From the NCBI GenBank assembly GCA_947044365.1, contig OX345651.1:4202926-4266925 (forward strand): DNA of 64,000 nucleotides. Reading direction: 5' to 3'. This stretch comes from Petrosia ficiformis. Taxonomy: Eukaryota; Porifera; Demospongiae; Haplosclerida; Petrosiidae. Made by a program: the position numbers and the translations under genes. Below the pieces are notes generated by a model that was given only the letters and a program-made list of their open reading frames with translations, searched no databases and was not told the DNA's origin. Below are positions 10,301 through 21,868 of the stretch, one piece after another; position 1 is the first letter of the stretch; the number at the start of each line of letters is the position of its first letter.

Positions 10301-13300
10301 CTACAACCTTCTAATCAGTCTTTGGGCTCAACACAAAGTCCATCTGCCTCAGTTAATCCAGCCCAGGCAGTACAGTTACAGCAATATCGTCAACGCCTTC
10401 AACAAATGCATCAACAGCTTAGTGCAGGGCAGACACAGTTGAAAGAACTACAGAAAAATCCACAAGAAAATCAACAGAAGGTTTGTTAAAAGATCGTAAC
10501 AATATTAATAGTTATATATATGTAGTACATATAGGGGGTGTGGCTCTGGGATTTCCCTTGTCCATAGTATGAAACTCTAAACTACATGTACATAGAAGAG
10601 TGGGCTCAGTGTACAATATTTGATGTGAATTTTGGCTGGCCATGATAGCCAACCAAAGTGATATTTGATTGGCCATTTTTTAAATTGCTTGGACATGTGA
10701 CTACTTGTACAATAGTATATATATGTTACAAATTATTAGTGACATTATCATTAAACATAATTTCTAAATTTTCCAAAATGATACTAATCAACCCAACATG
10801 TTTCTAATTTTTATAAAAATTGACCAGTTAAAATGACCGACCACGTGCACATTTTAACGGTCATTCTAATTATTTGCTCGGAAAATGGCCGATGGCTGAC
10901 TGTAATATTGTACACTGGGGCTAATAGGCTGTAGTGCATCGGGTCGGCCATGATTTAGTGCTCTTTATCCGGTATATACTTAATGCTGTCTCAGTAGCAT
11001 ATATATGTTTTATCTGAGAGGTGGTTAACTCATCTGAGAGGTGGTTAATTCATGCTGAGTGGTGGTTATTCCTGACCAGTGCTGACCAGTGTGGCCAGAA
11101 CACTATATATATATAATTATTTATTTATGTTTTAGATTGCTCAACTTACACAACAACTACAAGTTGGTGTTGGTCAATATCAGAAACTGCATCAAGTAGC
11201 TACTCAATTGCAACAGCAACTCATACAGCAACAACAACAACAACAGCCACAAAAAGTAAGGGCTGATTCCCATGTACATGTAGGACTGAGTCTGAGTCCC
11301 ATGTACATGTAGCTGACACTATTAAGTTTACATACTATCACTGTACTACACAGTATTACACTTTAGTACTATAGTACTACATAGAAGTACAGTTGACTAT
11401 CACCTTATTAAAATGTAGCTCCCATCATGGTATGTAAACTTAATAAAGTCAGGTACTGTATAAGGCTGAGATCAGTGTTAAATAATCAAGGCACAGGTTC
11501 ATAGGTAATTCATTCATTTATTGATTATAGGATGACTCACCACAACCTAATATAACTCGAGATCGAGTTAATTCAACCAGTAGCCAGCGTTCATTAACAA
11601 CAAGTGAACCAGGTTCTACAAAAACCTCTACCGATGATGTTTTTGCAGCTTTCGAAGACTCTCAAACTAACACTTCTACTAATCCAGCTCCTCAACCTGA
11701 TAAGGTAAGCTTTTGTGTCAATAATGTCTTCAACATGTACTCGTACTTTAGAAAACTTTTACTTACCTACAAACATATTTACTTGCCATATGTCTGATTT
11801 TAAGTTGTCACAGCCTCATAGCGAGGTCATCATGAACGTGAACAGACGTTGTGAATTGATCTCGAATTCAGGCTGTATAAAATTATAAATGTTTAATGAA
11901 AATGACATGTTTTTTCATAGCCTGATCCATTTGCTTCAATTGGTGGTACCAGTGGTGGTACAAGTGGTGGTACCAGTGGTGGTACCAGTGGTGGTACCAG
12001 TGGTGATACCAGTGGTGTGAATACTCAAAATCAAGATGATGAATATGATGATGCTTTTTCACTCAAGAAAAAAATTGAGAGTGTAAGTTACAAACAATAA
12101 CATTCATTTATTATTCATTATTATTAGTCTGTTGACAAGCATTCATCATTTATTATTCATTATTATTAATATTTAATTAGTCTGTTGACAAGCATTCATC
12201 ATTTATTATTCATTATAATTAATATTTAATTAGTCTGTTGACAAGCATTCATCATTTATTATTCATTATTATTAATATTTAATTAGTCTGTTGACAAGCA
12301 TTCATTTATTATTCATTATTATTAATAGTCTCATTCATCATTTATTATTCATTATTATTCATTATTATTAATATTTACTGTTAACCATTTTTCATTATTG
12401 TATATTGTGTTGTCCCTTCAGACTCCACCTCCTTCACGACCTGTTCTAGTACCAGTATCAACAACACCTGTCTCTACTGTCAACCAAGAACAAATAAATC
12501 AACTGCAGGCTGAGAAGAGCAAGTTAAATGAAAAGCTGGCTACATCAGAGGGAAAATTATCACTCCTTGAAGAAGAGAAATTAAGAATTCTAAAGGTCAT
12601 TCTATTTATACCAAATATAGACCTGAGGTTTGTTTCCAAGGATATGAGCTATATCACATCCGAGGCCACTTACCAAAGGTTCTATGACATGTGTGGGGAT
12701 ACTGTAATGACCACATACAGCTGTAGTTTATCACAAGAGACTGAGCTCAGAAGTGAAATGAATAGAGAATTGCCAGATAAGCTAAAGATGGTAGAAGCTG
12801 AGCTCAGAAGTGAAATGAATTCTACAATTGTCCCAATAGAGGATAATGTAGTCAATTGATTGAATCATTTTTGCCTGAATTACTATATATTTCCTATTAA
12901 ATTGTCAGATTGTGTGGGTTTGTTTTGGTAGGGAGGAACTGACAGACGGGAGGAGAAGCCAAGTCATTTTACTTATATTATTATTCTTCAACGTAATTCA
13001 TAGTTACTTTCATCTCTGTAGGATCATGATGCCTTAGTCCGCTCAAAAGAAAACATTGAGAAGCAGCTTTCTGAACAAAAATTAGCCTTGGAACAACAGC
13101 AGCAACAATATCAAGAAACAGTAGCGAGACACAACAATGAGATTGACCAAATTCGTAAAGCAGGTCACGATGCATTGGCATTGATAGTTGAAGAGTATAA
13201 AGAATTGAGTCGTCTTGTTGTACAACAAGAGAGAGAGAAAGGAGAGAAACTATTGCAGGAGGCTATAGCCAAGGAAACAGAGAAATGCAAACAGCTGTTA

Positions 13301-16300
13301 CAACAGCAACATGACAGGTGAGACTTTTAGGAGATGACATACAGGTATATATTAGTGTGGATATTGGCAAACAAATTCCAAGGGGAGGGCAGGCTAAATG
13401 AAACCCTGGAAGTCAACAAAATCATAAAGATTATTAATATTACTTCCTGTGCAGAGTTTTTGATAAGCTCATATGGCGCACCATTTGCCCAAAGAGCTTC
13501 TTATTTGGCACTGCACAGTTCTCTCTTTGGGCCAGATGGTGCAGTTAATTATGATTATATTGTCACTAACAGCATTACCTCTTTGTTAATTGGGTCAAAA
13601 TGTATTCCCAATGGTGCACACACTAACCAATGTTGAGCCAATTTGGCCCATGCTTCAAAAGTTATCAAAACCTCTGTTCCTACATAGCATGTTTTGTTAG
13701 CTTTCTGTACAAAATGACTCAATAACAAGCTAGTATTGCCAGGAGTGTGGAAACATTGAGCCAACTGCCAGACATACATGTATTGGTCTATTTTTACCAC
13801 TCTTGTCCTGCTCCCCATACACTTTGTATACAGACAATTTATCGGACATTCACTAAATTTATTGGACAATGTCCTGCGTGACTGGCTGTTTCCATACCAC
13901 TGGGCATTGCAAGTAGCCATTTTCCATTGTATGATACCTGTAGCTTACGAGCATTTACATGTAGATGAGTACCAATTTTCTGTCATATGATATGTGTCTA
14001 TTTCAGGTTGTTGGCTGCCACTGAAGAAGAGCATGTTAAGAATGAACAAAAAATGAATGCTACTGTTGAGAAAACAACTGAAGAGCATAAAATTCAATTA
14101 CAGAATGCTATAAAAGAGACAGAGAATACCTACCAAGAGAAGCTCTTAGAAGCTTTAACAATTGAGAAGGAAGCGTCTGAAGCCTCGATTCAGAGTGCCT
14201 GTGATGATGAGAGAAAGAAAACCAAAGCATTATTGGAGGAGTTGAAGGTTTGTTTGTGTTACGACATGTAATAAGTACATGTAGAGGAGGGAATTGGATT
14301 CTGAATTCGATTATCACTAACTTCAAATCAAATGATAATAGATTAAAATCGTGGAAGTAATTAGGCCAGTTAAGTCAATTAATGCAGGAAACTCCTCCCA
14401 TTTGATGATCAAAAAGACTTTCTGTACTTACATATTGTACATTATTTGCTTGAAAAGTATGTCTTTTGGAATAATCAATATCATCACAGAAGAATTATCG
14501 ATATTGATTGATTAATCGATTAATGGATTGGATTAATCATCCCAGTCCTAGTTATAACATGTACATGTATATGTTATTACTATTATTATACTGAATTGTT
14601 TATTAGAAATCACATGCTGAAGACAGAGACGAAGAGAAGGAGAAGCATAAAGAAGAAATTTCTATAGCAGTTGCACAAGAGAGGGAGAAATCAAAAGTGA
14701 GTTTGTCTGTCTGTCTTCTTGTATCCGATTCCTTCAATATATGTGTATTTATCAAAAAAAGCTTTTAAATAATAAATGAGGTCATGGTGAACATGAATGA
14801 CCTTTATTTCTATGTGTTTGTGTTTGGTTTTCAGTGAATCATGAGTTGTTTATTTATTCATTTGTGTGTTTATATTGTGTTATGTACAGGAACTTTTGAA
14901 AGAAGCTTTGAGCGAAGAAAGGAAAAGATCTGAAGCTGCAATAGAAAGAGCTGTGGAAAGGACACAACAATCTGTGCAAACTAAAATGAATGAAATAGCA
15001 CAGGTAATAAAGCTCACCATATACATGTACTAGGCAACATTGTTGCTTCATCAGTCACACTATCACTACTATCACCGGCCCCATACTGTATGTGCCACAA
15101 GTGTGGTTAACACAAATTGGGTCACATTTCAATCTATTGTAGTAAGGATATTGAATTGCTTTGTTTGTAGTAGCTTTTGAGCTTTATATACTACTCTATC
15201 AAAAAAGACAGAGTAAACATGAAAGCTAACCTTATTATGTATTAAAAACCCAACATAATTCCATACCAGTTGATAATATGATTATGACACTATCCATACT
15301 GTACATGTAGTAGTCTGTATAATTATGTGACTTCAAACAGTTCTTTATAGTCAGCTAATCAAATTATTATTACACATAAAAGCTCCTTGTGGTTATTTAT
15401 ACCTTTATCTTATAAACAATATGGCTAGTGATGAATAATATTACAAATTTATGCATTACTATACTTATAGTATATGTCGTAATCATACAGTACAGTAATT
15501 ACTCAGTAGTTTCATTTCCACACTACAGTAGTTTTGACAGTAATTGGTATACTTGTCAATTCAACACCACAGTAGTGAGACAGTAATTACTGTACTATAC
15601 TAGGGATGGGCAATTATGAAAATATGAGTCAACGATTATTGTTTTTGCAAGTATCACTATTATTGCGATTATTGGCTACCTTACATACATGTATGTATGT
15701 AGATTTCATTCAACAATCAAATTGATACCTTTTATTTGTTGAGTAAACAGTGTTGAAAAACTGATTAAGATGTGATAGTACTGAAAACCTGAAGTTATGG
15801 CACAATAATCATTATTTTTGTGACCACGATATGGGAATATTTAGACGATACGATTATCACTGAAAATTTTAATCACAATTATCACGATAATCAAAATATT
15901 GCCCATCCCTATACTATACTGTCAGTAGAACTAAGATATTTATTATTACTGTATGATAACATTTTATTTAATGTATTTTTGTTCACCTCAGGCTAAAGAG
16001 ATATCAAATCAACGACTACTAACCAGTCTAGATCTTTTCCTATCAGGAGCTAAAGCTCAAATCCAGACATTAATGTCTTCACCTACGGAGACAATCCCTC
16101 ATGCAAGTACTACTTCTCTTACAAGCCAACCGGACACACAGAATGATTCATTTACAATCGTTGGTTCCTCTTCAACTCCCCCTACTGATCTTCCTACTAC
16201 TAACGTACCAAAAGTCACAGAAGATGACTTCTCAACTACTTTTGGCCCCTCTTCGACTACTTCAAACGAAGGTTTTAGTTCCTCTACTTTTGAGACTAGC

Positions 16301-16309
16301 TTTGATTAA
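7323..16309 (+). CDS. CCDC91: CCDC91 (p56 / GGA-binding partner) orthologue, 13 exons
   Basis: Exons: 7323-7379, 7444-7476, 7536-7626, 10251-10480, 11136-11255, 11531-11704, 11921-12082, 12422-12595, 13022-13317, 14007-14247, 14607-14696, 14890-15003, 15992-16309. They sum to 700 codons including TAA, with all phases matching. CCDC91 binds the ear domain of GGA clathrin adaptors in trans-Golgi trafficking. The N-terminus has two aromatic ear-type motifs, DWASFGG (6-12) and DWANFGGFE (22-30), like the human FGGFE motif. Then come a Q/P/S-rich linker, DVFAAFE, DPF and a GGTS repeat. From about residue 290 to 594 lies a coiled coil with the family signature RKAGHDALALIVEEY (392-406), then the terminal block NQRLLTSLDLFLSGAK. 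The tail (DDFSTTF, SSTFETSFD) may add ear motifs. It is longer than the human protein (~440 aa) because of the linker. The exon 8 donor (gtcatt) is non-consensus. Confidence 0.9.
7900..8630. repeat. ACATGT-rich degenerate tandem array
   Basis: Imperfect units of about 55-75 bp each contain gtccatacattaacagtag, a ttcacattacatgtatg segment and an alternating acatgtacatgt tract. Copies are seen near 7970, 8070, 8130, 8295, 8360, 8425 and 8500. The palindromic hexamer ACATGT makes the array strongly self-complementary. Confidence 0.8.
8640..9150. repeat. About 64-bp tandem array with ACATGT core
   Basis: Units contain catgtaatccacctcatgta, tagtaacattacattcac and aagtcatgacatgtactaaa. Clear copies lie at about 8830-8895, 8895-8960 and 8960-9025, and degraded copies on either side. 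It is contiguous with the preceding ACATGT array and the following 58-bp minisatellite. Confidence 0.75.
9185..10125. repeat. 58-bp minisatellite, 16 near-identical copies
   Basis: The octamer ctagacac recurs at 9191, 9249, 9307, 9365, 9423, 9481, 9539, 9597, 9655, 9713, 9771, 9829, 9887, 9945, 10003 and 10061, always exactly 58 bp apart. A truncated copy follows at 10117. Each unit contains the palindromes tctaga and ctctagag. Variants are few and shared between copies (ctacctatg/ctgcctatg/ctgcctacg; gctgcatc/gctgtatc), which indicates recent expansion and homogenisation. The last full unit is the most diverged. Confidence 0.97.
10607..10917. mobile_element. 311-bp non-autonomous TIR element
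   Basis: The ends are a perfect 14-bp inverted pair, cagtgtacaatatt and aatattgtacactg. The pentamer gggct lies immediately outside both ends (10602-10606 and 10918-10922) and may be a target-site duplication. There is no coding capacity. The superfamily is uncertain: the CAGTG terminus is hAT-like, but a 5-bp duplication is atypical for hAT. Confidence 0.75.
10977..11103 (+). repeat. Dispersed repeat, inverted partner at 24327-24433
   Basis: The copy contains aatgctgtctcagtagc, two tctgagaggtggttaa units, gctgagtggtggttattcct and ccagaacact. The reverse complement of all these blocks appears in the same order at 24327-24433 in the receptor-kinase intron, so this is a dispersed family rather than local sequence. 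Confidence 0.75.
12110..12365. repeat. 53-bp tandem repeat in intron 7 of CCDC91
   Basis: The string gtctgttgacaagcattcat starts at 12127, 12180, 12233 and 12286, exactly 53 bp apart. It is separated by attattcattattattaat-type sequence. The 3' side decays into ATT repeats. Confidence 0.9.
12596..13021 (+). other. Intron 8 of CCDC91 with a possible alternative exon
   Basis: The frame of exon 8 remains open to a stop at 12857-12859, after the tentative donor gtcatt at 12596. Within it the 23-bp block 12741-12763 is repeated exactly at 12798-12820 (57 bp apart). It encodes ELRSEMN twice in a Glu/Lys/Met-rich helix-like context. This could be a retained-intron isoform with an early C-terminus, or a degraded duplicated exon. 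The main model skips it because 12595 joins 13022 in phase. Confidence 0.5.
13440..13930. mobile_element. Fold-back repeat element in CCDC91 intron 9
   Basis: An inner hairpin pairs the segment near 13474 (caccatttgcccaaagag) with ctctttgggccagatggtg near 13525. The flanking block 13545-13570 and the 13738-13915 block (aggagtgtggaaacattgag, ctcttgtcctgctccc, actggctgtttcca) recur in the receptor-kinase introns at 23641-23757 (inverted) and 22613-22761. It is non-coding, although chance open frames exist on both strands. Confidence 0.75.
15471..15970. mobile_element. MITE copy split by a second insertion
   Basis: The left part (catacagtacagtaattact, cactacagtagttttgacag, caccacagtagtgag) and the right part (tactgtcagtagaactaag, ttactgtatgataacatttt) match the intact copy at 26427-26622 when the 15601-15911 element is removed. 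The left terminal bases are eroded. Confidence 0.8.
15601..15911. mobile_element. hAT-like non-autonomous element with 8-bp target duplication
   Basis: The ends form an inverted pair, tagggatgggcaat at 15601-15614 and attgcccatcccta ending at 15911. The octamer tactatac flanks both ends (15593-15600 and 15912-15919). Removing the element plus one octamer rebuilds the host MITE sequence. The 8-bp duplication and the AGGGATGGGCAA terminus fit the hAT superfamily. There is no transposase. A fragment of its interior (gcaagtatcactattattgc) recurs near 16989. Confidence 0.9.
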
Positions 16310-17400
16310 CCAAATATAATGGCTAAATGCTGTAATGCAATTTTTACACGTAAATTTTGTTTGATTGACTACTGGTAGTGCATTCTATTTACCTGAACAA
16401 AGAAAGAAATTATTCTCATGTTTTATTAGAGCATTTTATGAACTGCATGTACACATTTTAGTTAGTTGTTCTTTTCTTTATATTGGTTTTGTGAAATTGA
16501 TATTTGTTTAACTAACAACTGAATAGTCTCATTCCCACACCAGGTTCACCCTAGAACCTGAGATTGAGATCCTACACAGAAACATGTTGGTTTTTCTGTA
16601 AAAACACTTCAAAAAAACAAACATTCAGTTCCTAGTTCAGGAATGTTAACTAGTTTTTTGTTATATATAAGTTGTTCACTCTTGATCAATATTAGTAACA
16701 GATTCTATACTGAGTTATTTAGTGCAATAGTTTCAATAGGATCGATTAGAAGGTGAGGTTTTAACAATTATTAAATAGTATGTACATGTACTTGGCAATA
16801 TATAATACATACTTTTTATGATCTCATTGGTTTGTTTTTTTTGTTATATTTTTTAAATAATGTTTTTCTTTACGTACCAGTTATTATGTTCCTAATGCGT
16901 AGTACAGCTGTACTTTTAATTAAGAACATAATAATTATGTTTATAATGGAAAGTAAAATTGTATTTTCCATTAGAAACATGATAATATTGCAAGTATCAC
17001 TATTATTGCGTGGATTGAAATTCAATATACACAAAAAAGAACAAGTAAAATATTATAAGAAATGGTGCAGGCAAAACGATTGCTGATCATCCAGTTATGA
17101 ATATTTCCTGAGGTCATGGTGAATATGAATGACCTTCAGTTTTATTTTAAGTACATGTAGTTTATCTAAAAACAGTTGATCACAATAATTATCATTATCT
17201 TCTAAATCTGCAGAATTTTTTTATCCATCAGCATATGAACACATGTTCCGATTTATGCACAGTCTTTTTAATTAAAACACTTATATTGATTATCCCGTTC
17301 ATTTTGTAAATTTATTTAAGTGATTATTAATCTTCTATAGTTTATATTATAAGACAAGTCAAAGAATACATACTACAGTACAGATTCTTGGAAACGAACA
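16310..17400. other. Intergenic region, CCDC91 to beta-helix receptor
   Basis: It holds the 3' flank of CCDC91 and the promoter side of the next gene. It is AT-rich. A ~20-bp fragment of the hAT-like element lies near 16989. An open frame at 16832-17086 is low-complexity Phe/Ile/Lys-rich and not credible as a gene. No other feature is recognised. Confidence 0.5.
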
Positions 17401-20400
17401 ATGTTGAAACTGAACTGTATTAGTACATTCAACAAGCTCATGGTTGTACTGCTCACACTCCTTCTTGCGATTCACCTCTCATCTGGTGAGCATGTCATTT
17501 ATGTCAATATTAATGGTACAAATAATTCAAATTGCTGGTATAATGGGTCTTGTAAGACTCTTGATCTTGCGCTTCAAGGTGCTAACTTATTTCCAAGTGT
17601 ACAGGTGTTGATACAAAGTGGTGAATATGATCTAGATCTTAACACACCCGTTATTACCTTCCTTGCAAAGGATACATTCACACTCGCAGGATTTGAAGGA
17701 TGGGCTGACATTCATTGTCACACAGGTACTGGCATCAGTTTTAATAATTGTCATAACAATTAATAATATCCTATTTCATAGCTGTGGAGGATATACAACA
17801 GATCAATACAGGAATGAGTATGATAGTTATACTCTGTTCTTTTTTAATTGTTTCGCTATCGTTATAGAGAATGTAGTAGTAATAGATACTAATGGTACAG
17901 GAATATTAGTTTACCATCCTGTGAAAAGTATCTATGTTAACAATACTACATTTATCAGGAATAATGGAAGTGGATTAATAATTATCAGTCTTGTTGAAAC
18001 AATCGAAAATGAAGAACTACCGGAGAGCTTTGGTATCTCAACTAACAAGTTAAAATATCATCGTTTCGATATTAGTAACAGCACTCCGCTTTCTATCATG
18101 ATATATGAGTCTGTGTTCACTAATAATACAGGATTCAATGGAGGAGGATTATGCATTAGTTTAGATGAGGTTTCTGTGCAGATAGTCATCAGAGATTGTA
18201 AATTTATTGGTAATGAAGCATTCAATAATGGAGGTGGAGGTTACGTTAGGTTAGTAAGTTATGAGACACATGTAGGTCAATTGAATTTTACAGGCTGTCT
18301 GATATGTAATAACCATGCATTCAAAGGTGGTGGATTAGCTGTTATACTAACTGATACATATTTTGTCCAGAAACATCAACCTATGAGTAGTTTCAGTTTT
18401 GAAAATTGTGGATTGGATAGCAATGAAGCCCAGGGCAGTGCAGCAATTCACATCTTACTTGAATCAACAAACAATCCAACAAACAGTTTATTTAAAAACT
18501 TTCTAACATTTTCAAATTGCTCCTTCAAGGCACATACCATACCTTTAAATAATCAGCCAACTATAATAAGTGAGTATAGTACAATCACAACACTACGTAT
18601 ACCTCTACAGTTTATTAACTTTAATATATTCAAAAATAATAATGCTACAGCTTTAAGTATAGGATCAACTAGTGTCATTCTAGGTGGTGTTATCATATTC
18701 AGTCACAATATTGGAATGAATGGGGGAGCTATTGCTGTTCATGATAATAGTTATATAATAATATCAGAGGGCCTCAATGCTACCTTCGACAGCAACATAG
18801 CAATCAATAAAGGACCTGCAATATACTTTTCCAACCTTGTACCACAAAGCGGAACTTGCTTTATTCGTTACATCGATATTTCTGTTCATCCTAATAATTG
18901 GAATTGTTCCATAATGTTTAGAAACAATTGCCACAGATACGGATTGTGTGGTTCATTATATATATCTTCATTTAACATTTGTACATTTAATAACTTACAA
19001 TATAGCTACACACTCGAAGATATTCTATGTTCCATGATGTATGACAATAACACTTGTTTGAAACAGATATTTACTGGTCCTAGTAAAATTAATCAAACTG
19101 GTGAGTTTCTTACCAGATCGGGCAGGTTTCGGGCTCATGTACCAATTCGTTTGTATGACGAGACAGGTCATAATATATCTTATATAACACCTATAGTCTA
19201 TGTATCACATGACAACCACATGGTTGAATCAGACTATAGTAATCCCAATAAGACTTACTCATTCACTCCTTTTATCAATCGGCTAATGACATTTGCTGAT
19301 CAACCAAATATTAGCATAAAGATTCCATTCGTAACTACGGATGATCAAGTTGTTGGCCATATCATTCCTGCCAAAATACTACCATGTCAACCAGGACTGA
19401 TATTTTTAGAAAAAGAAAGAATATGCGTTTGTCCTACACCACAACCATTCTTCTTAATCTGCGATGTGGGGTTTATGAATTACAGTATCTTAACATACTT
19501 AAAAATTGGTTGGATCATGACGCACGACGAGAAACTTGACCAATTATATGTAGCTCCAATACAACTTTATAGAGTTCAACATTATAATAATTTTTTCAAC
19601 AAAAGTGGGTATTTCAAATTACCTCCTACTGGATCAGAGGTTAACCAGTACATATGTGGACCACTTAATAGGACTGGTGTACTATGTAGTCAATGCATGG
19701 AAAATACTAGTGTTGCTGCTAATGTGTATGACTTCCCATGTGTGCCTTGTAGTGGAGAACATCTGTGGAGAAATATTCTCATATATATTTTAATTCAAAT
19801 AGTTCCTGCTATGATATTTTGCATAATTATCACAGTCCTCAATATCAATGTACTTTCAGGATATATGAATTCCTTTGTACTATTTAGTCAAATTCTCACT
19901 AACCCTTTACTAGTATATCATCTTCGATATCAGTTCAATGTATTGGGTACTACAATAGGAGAAATTCTTCTGAACATTGCTATAGTCCCGTATAGCATGT
20001 GGAATCTAGATTTCTTCAAGTCACTTATACCTCCATTGTGTCTTGCTCCCGAAATCAACAACTTGAATGCTTGGACATTTCAGTATGTGAATGCTTTATT
20101 GCCTCTGCTATTAATCCTGCTTATGTTCATATTTACTGAACTCCATGCTAGTGGATGGAAGCCTGTTCTTCTATGTGCTTATCCTCTCTACAAATGTTTA
20201 AGATTGTTTCGTAGACAGTGGAACATCAACACTAACCTAATCAGTACATTCACAACATTCTTTCTGCTCTCTTACACTAAACCATGTGCAATATCTCTTT
20301 TCTTAGTTGTACCGGCTAAAACATACATTTTATATAATACCAGTATAACTAGTGTAAGTAAACCTACACTGTATCTTGAGGGGGGTCAGTCTTCTTATTG

Positions 20401-21079
20401 GAGCAGAGAGCACATACCGTATTTCTCAGTTGCAGTGTTTTGTCTGCTTTTCTTCACATTTGGACCGGCCATATTTCTTATTCTACAATCTTGTTATATT
20501 TTCAACTGTTGTCGATATCGATGCTATCAAAAATTCATTAAACCTTTCACAGATAATTTCCAAGGATGTTACAAGGATGGAACAAAACGAAATGAAAGAG
20601 ACTGTAGATTCTTTTCTGGCATACATTTATTGCTGCGATTCATTATTCTTCTTCTCATAAACATTCAATATGGTGATAGCATTCGTTATCTTCTCCTCCC
20701 AATGCTAATGGCCATTATAATTATTGTCTATCTTCACTTACAACCTTACAAGCTACAATGGGCTAATCTACTTGAGGCTGTATTCTTTGTTATTCTTATA
20801 TCTACCATCATGACATTTGCACCTCTGAATGCTACGTTTGATCCTCTTGGTAACTCGAAAGTCCTTATAATATTTATGTGGGTTCTGATTATGTTACCAC
20901 TTGCATATATGTTTGGGTTTTCCATTTTATGGCTATACAGGAGGTTTAAAATAATCGAGAAGAAGAGAAATAGATGGAATTTTAAATTATGGAACCTTAT
21001 AAGTAATCGCAACACCCGTCAGGTGCAAGAAGATCGCAATTGGCCAGATCGATTGTTGGAAGACAATATACAGGATTAA
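17401..21079 (+). CDS. Secretory right-handed beta-helix domain plus multi-pass membrane receptor, with an apparent frameshift
   Basis: The start ATG at 17401 leads a signal peptide (VVLLTLLLAIHLSSG). The frame stops at 17761-17763, while a second overlapping frame carries the rest to TAA at 21079. Together they give about 1,226 residues. The N-terminal ~570 residues have pectate-lyase-type beta-helix repeats (NNTGFNGGGLCIS, NNGGGGYV, NNHAFKGGGLAV, GMNGGAIAV). A Cys-rich stalk follows (PCQPGLIF, GVLCSQC, CVPCSGEHLW). After it come about eight hydrophobic helices, beginning with ILIYILIQIVPAMIFCIII and ending with VLIIFMWVLIMLPLAYMFG, and a short basic cytoplasmic tail. I associate this beta-helix/multi-membrane layout with large families in sponges and cnidarians; the ligand is unknown. 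At 17752-17762 the expected reading needs five more bases, consistent with loss of one ataac direct-repeat unit. A GT-AG intron in this stretch does not restore frame. Confidence 0.82.
17750..17765 (+). other. Frameshift site in the beta-helix receptor gene
   Basis: Upstream codons end ISFNNCHN and the downstream frame continues TINNILFHSCGG. The DNA reads cataacaattaataat. A second copy of ataac would place ITINN directly after NCHN. A 5-bp slippage deletion, an assembly error or an allelic null are all possible. Confidence 0.65.
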
Positions 21080-21868
21080 AGTGAATTACATATTATACAT
21101 ATAATATTCAGTACTATAAGCCATCAATATATATACATAATAGATATAATATTATATAATATCACACTTCATATTATTTTGCACATCACGTTTGATATCG
21201 TATGTAGTGATAATTAGAGCTTGTACTTTAATATATGTGTTTGTACATACTACTGTATGCAGTTATTATTATAATTATAATTTTTTCATGTGAAAATAAT
21301 CATAATCCAAACACTGACTGAGAATCCTCATTCACCTTCCATGATTGATACACATGCACTACCTCATTGAAAGTCAATATCAGAAAAGACATTTAAACAT
21401 TTTGTCTTTAATTGGCTGTGTCTTGACATAATTATAATTTTTAATATTTCCAAGGCCACTACTAAGTATAAATTTTGCACCAACTATATAAAATGTAACA
21501 CACCGGCAATCTCAAAGGTAACTTCCTGTTTCGTCTACAATTATGCACTCTAGTGTAGATTAGTCTATTCTATAAAATCAATTATCACTTTTAATTTAAT
21601 CTGTAGTCTACTCTTAATCAATTGTTTGAAGATCAATTTAATACGACACAGGCATAAATCATCTCGAACTCAGGAACCATGCAGAAGACTCCTTTAATTA
21701 ATTATTTTCTTGTTCATCTCTGTGTTTGTGTATTATATACTTTGTCTCGAGAGCGCATAATATTGACTAATTAATTAGTTTATTAATAATTATTTTTCTA
21801 GCCAAAAAAAATTATAAAAGTGATTTGTGCTTTCTAAATTATTATATATACAAAAAAAAACAAAATGT
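21080..21868. other. Convergent intergenic region
   Basis: This is the 3' flanks of the beta-helix receptor (plus) and the receptor kinase (minus). It is AT-rich with TA-rich runs near 21125-21170 and a poly-A-like run near 21852. No coding or structured repeat is seen. Confidence 0.5.

Larger units (their letters stand above)
10481..11135 (+). other. Intron 4 of CCDC91 with transposon remnants
   Basis: The donor gtttgt is at 10481 and the acceptor gttttag ends at 11135. It contains the 311-bp inverted-repeat element 10607-10917 and, at 10977-11103, a repeat with gagaggtggttaa units that recurs inverted near 24327-24433. Confidence 0.75.
15004..15991 (+). other. Intron 12 of CCDC91 with nested transposons
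   Basis: The donor gtaata is at 15004 and the acceptor cacctcag ends at 15991. It holds a MITE copy (about 15471-15970) that is interrupted by a hAT-like element (15601-15911). The remaining sequence shows nothing recognisable. Confidence 0.75.

Noticed and set aside
13334..13990. Three overlapping open frames in CCDC91 intron 9
   Set aside because: They lie in the fold-back repeat element and show no domain or codon coherence.
17724..17784. A short intron explaining the two overlapping frames of the beta-helix receptor
   Set aside because: The plausible gt...ag pairs in this stretch (57 or 32 nt) do not restore the frame and would remove conserved beta-helix residues.
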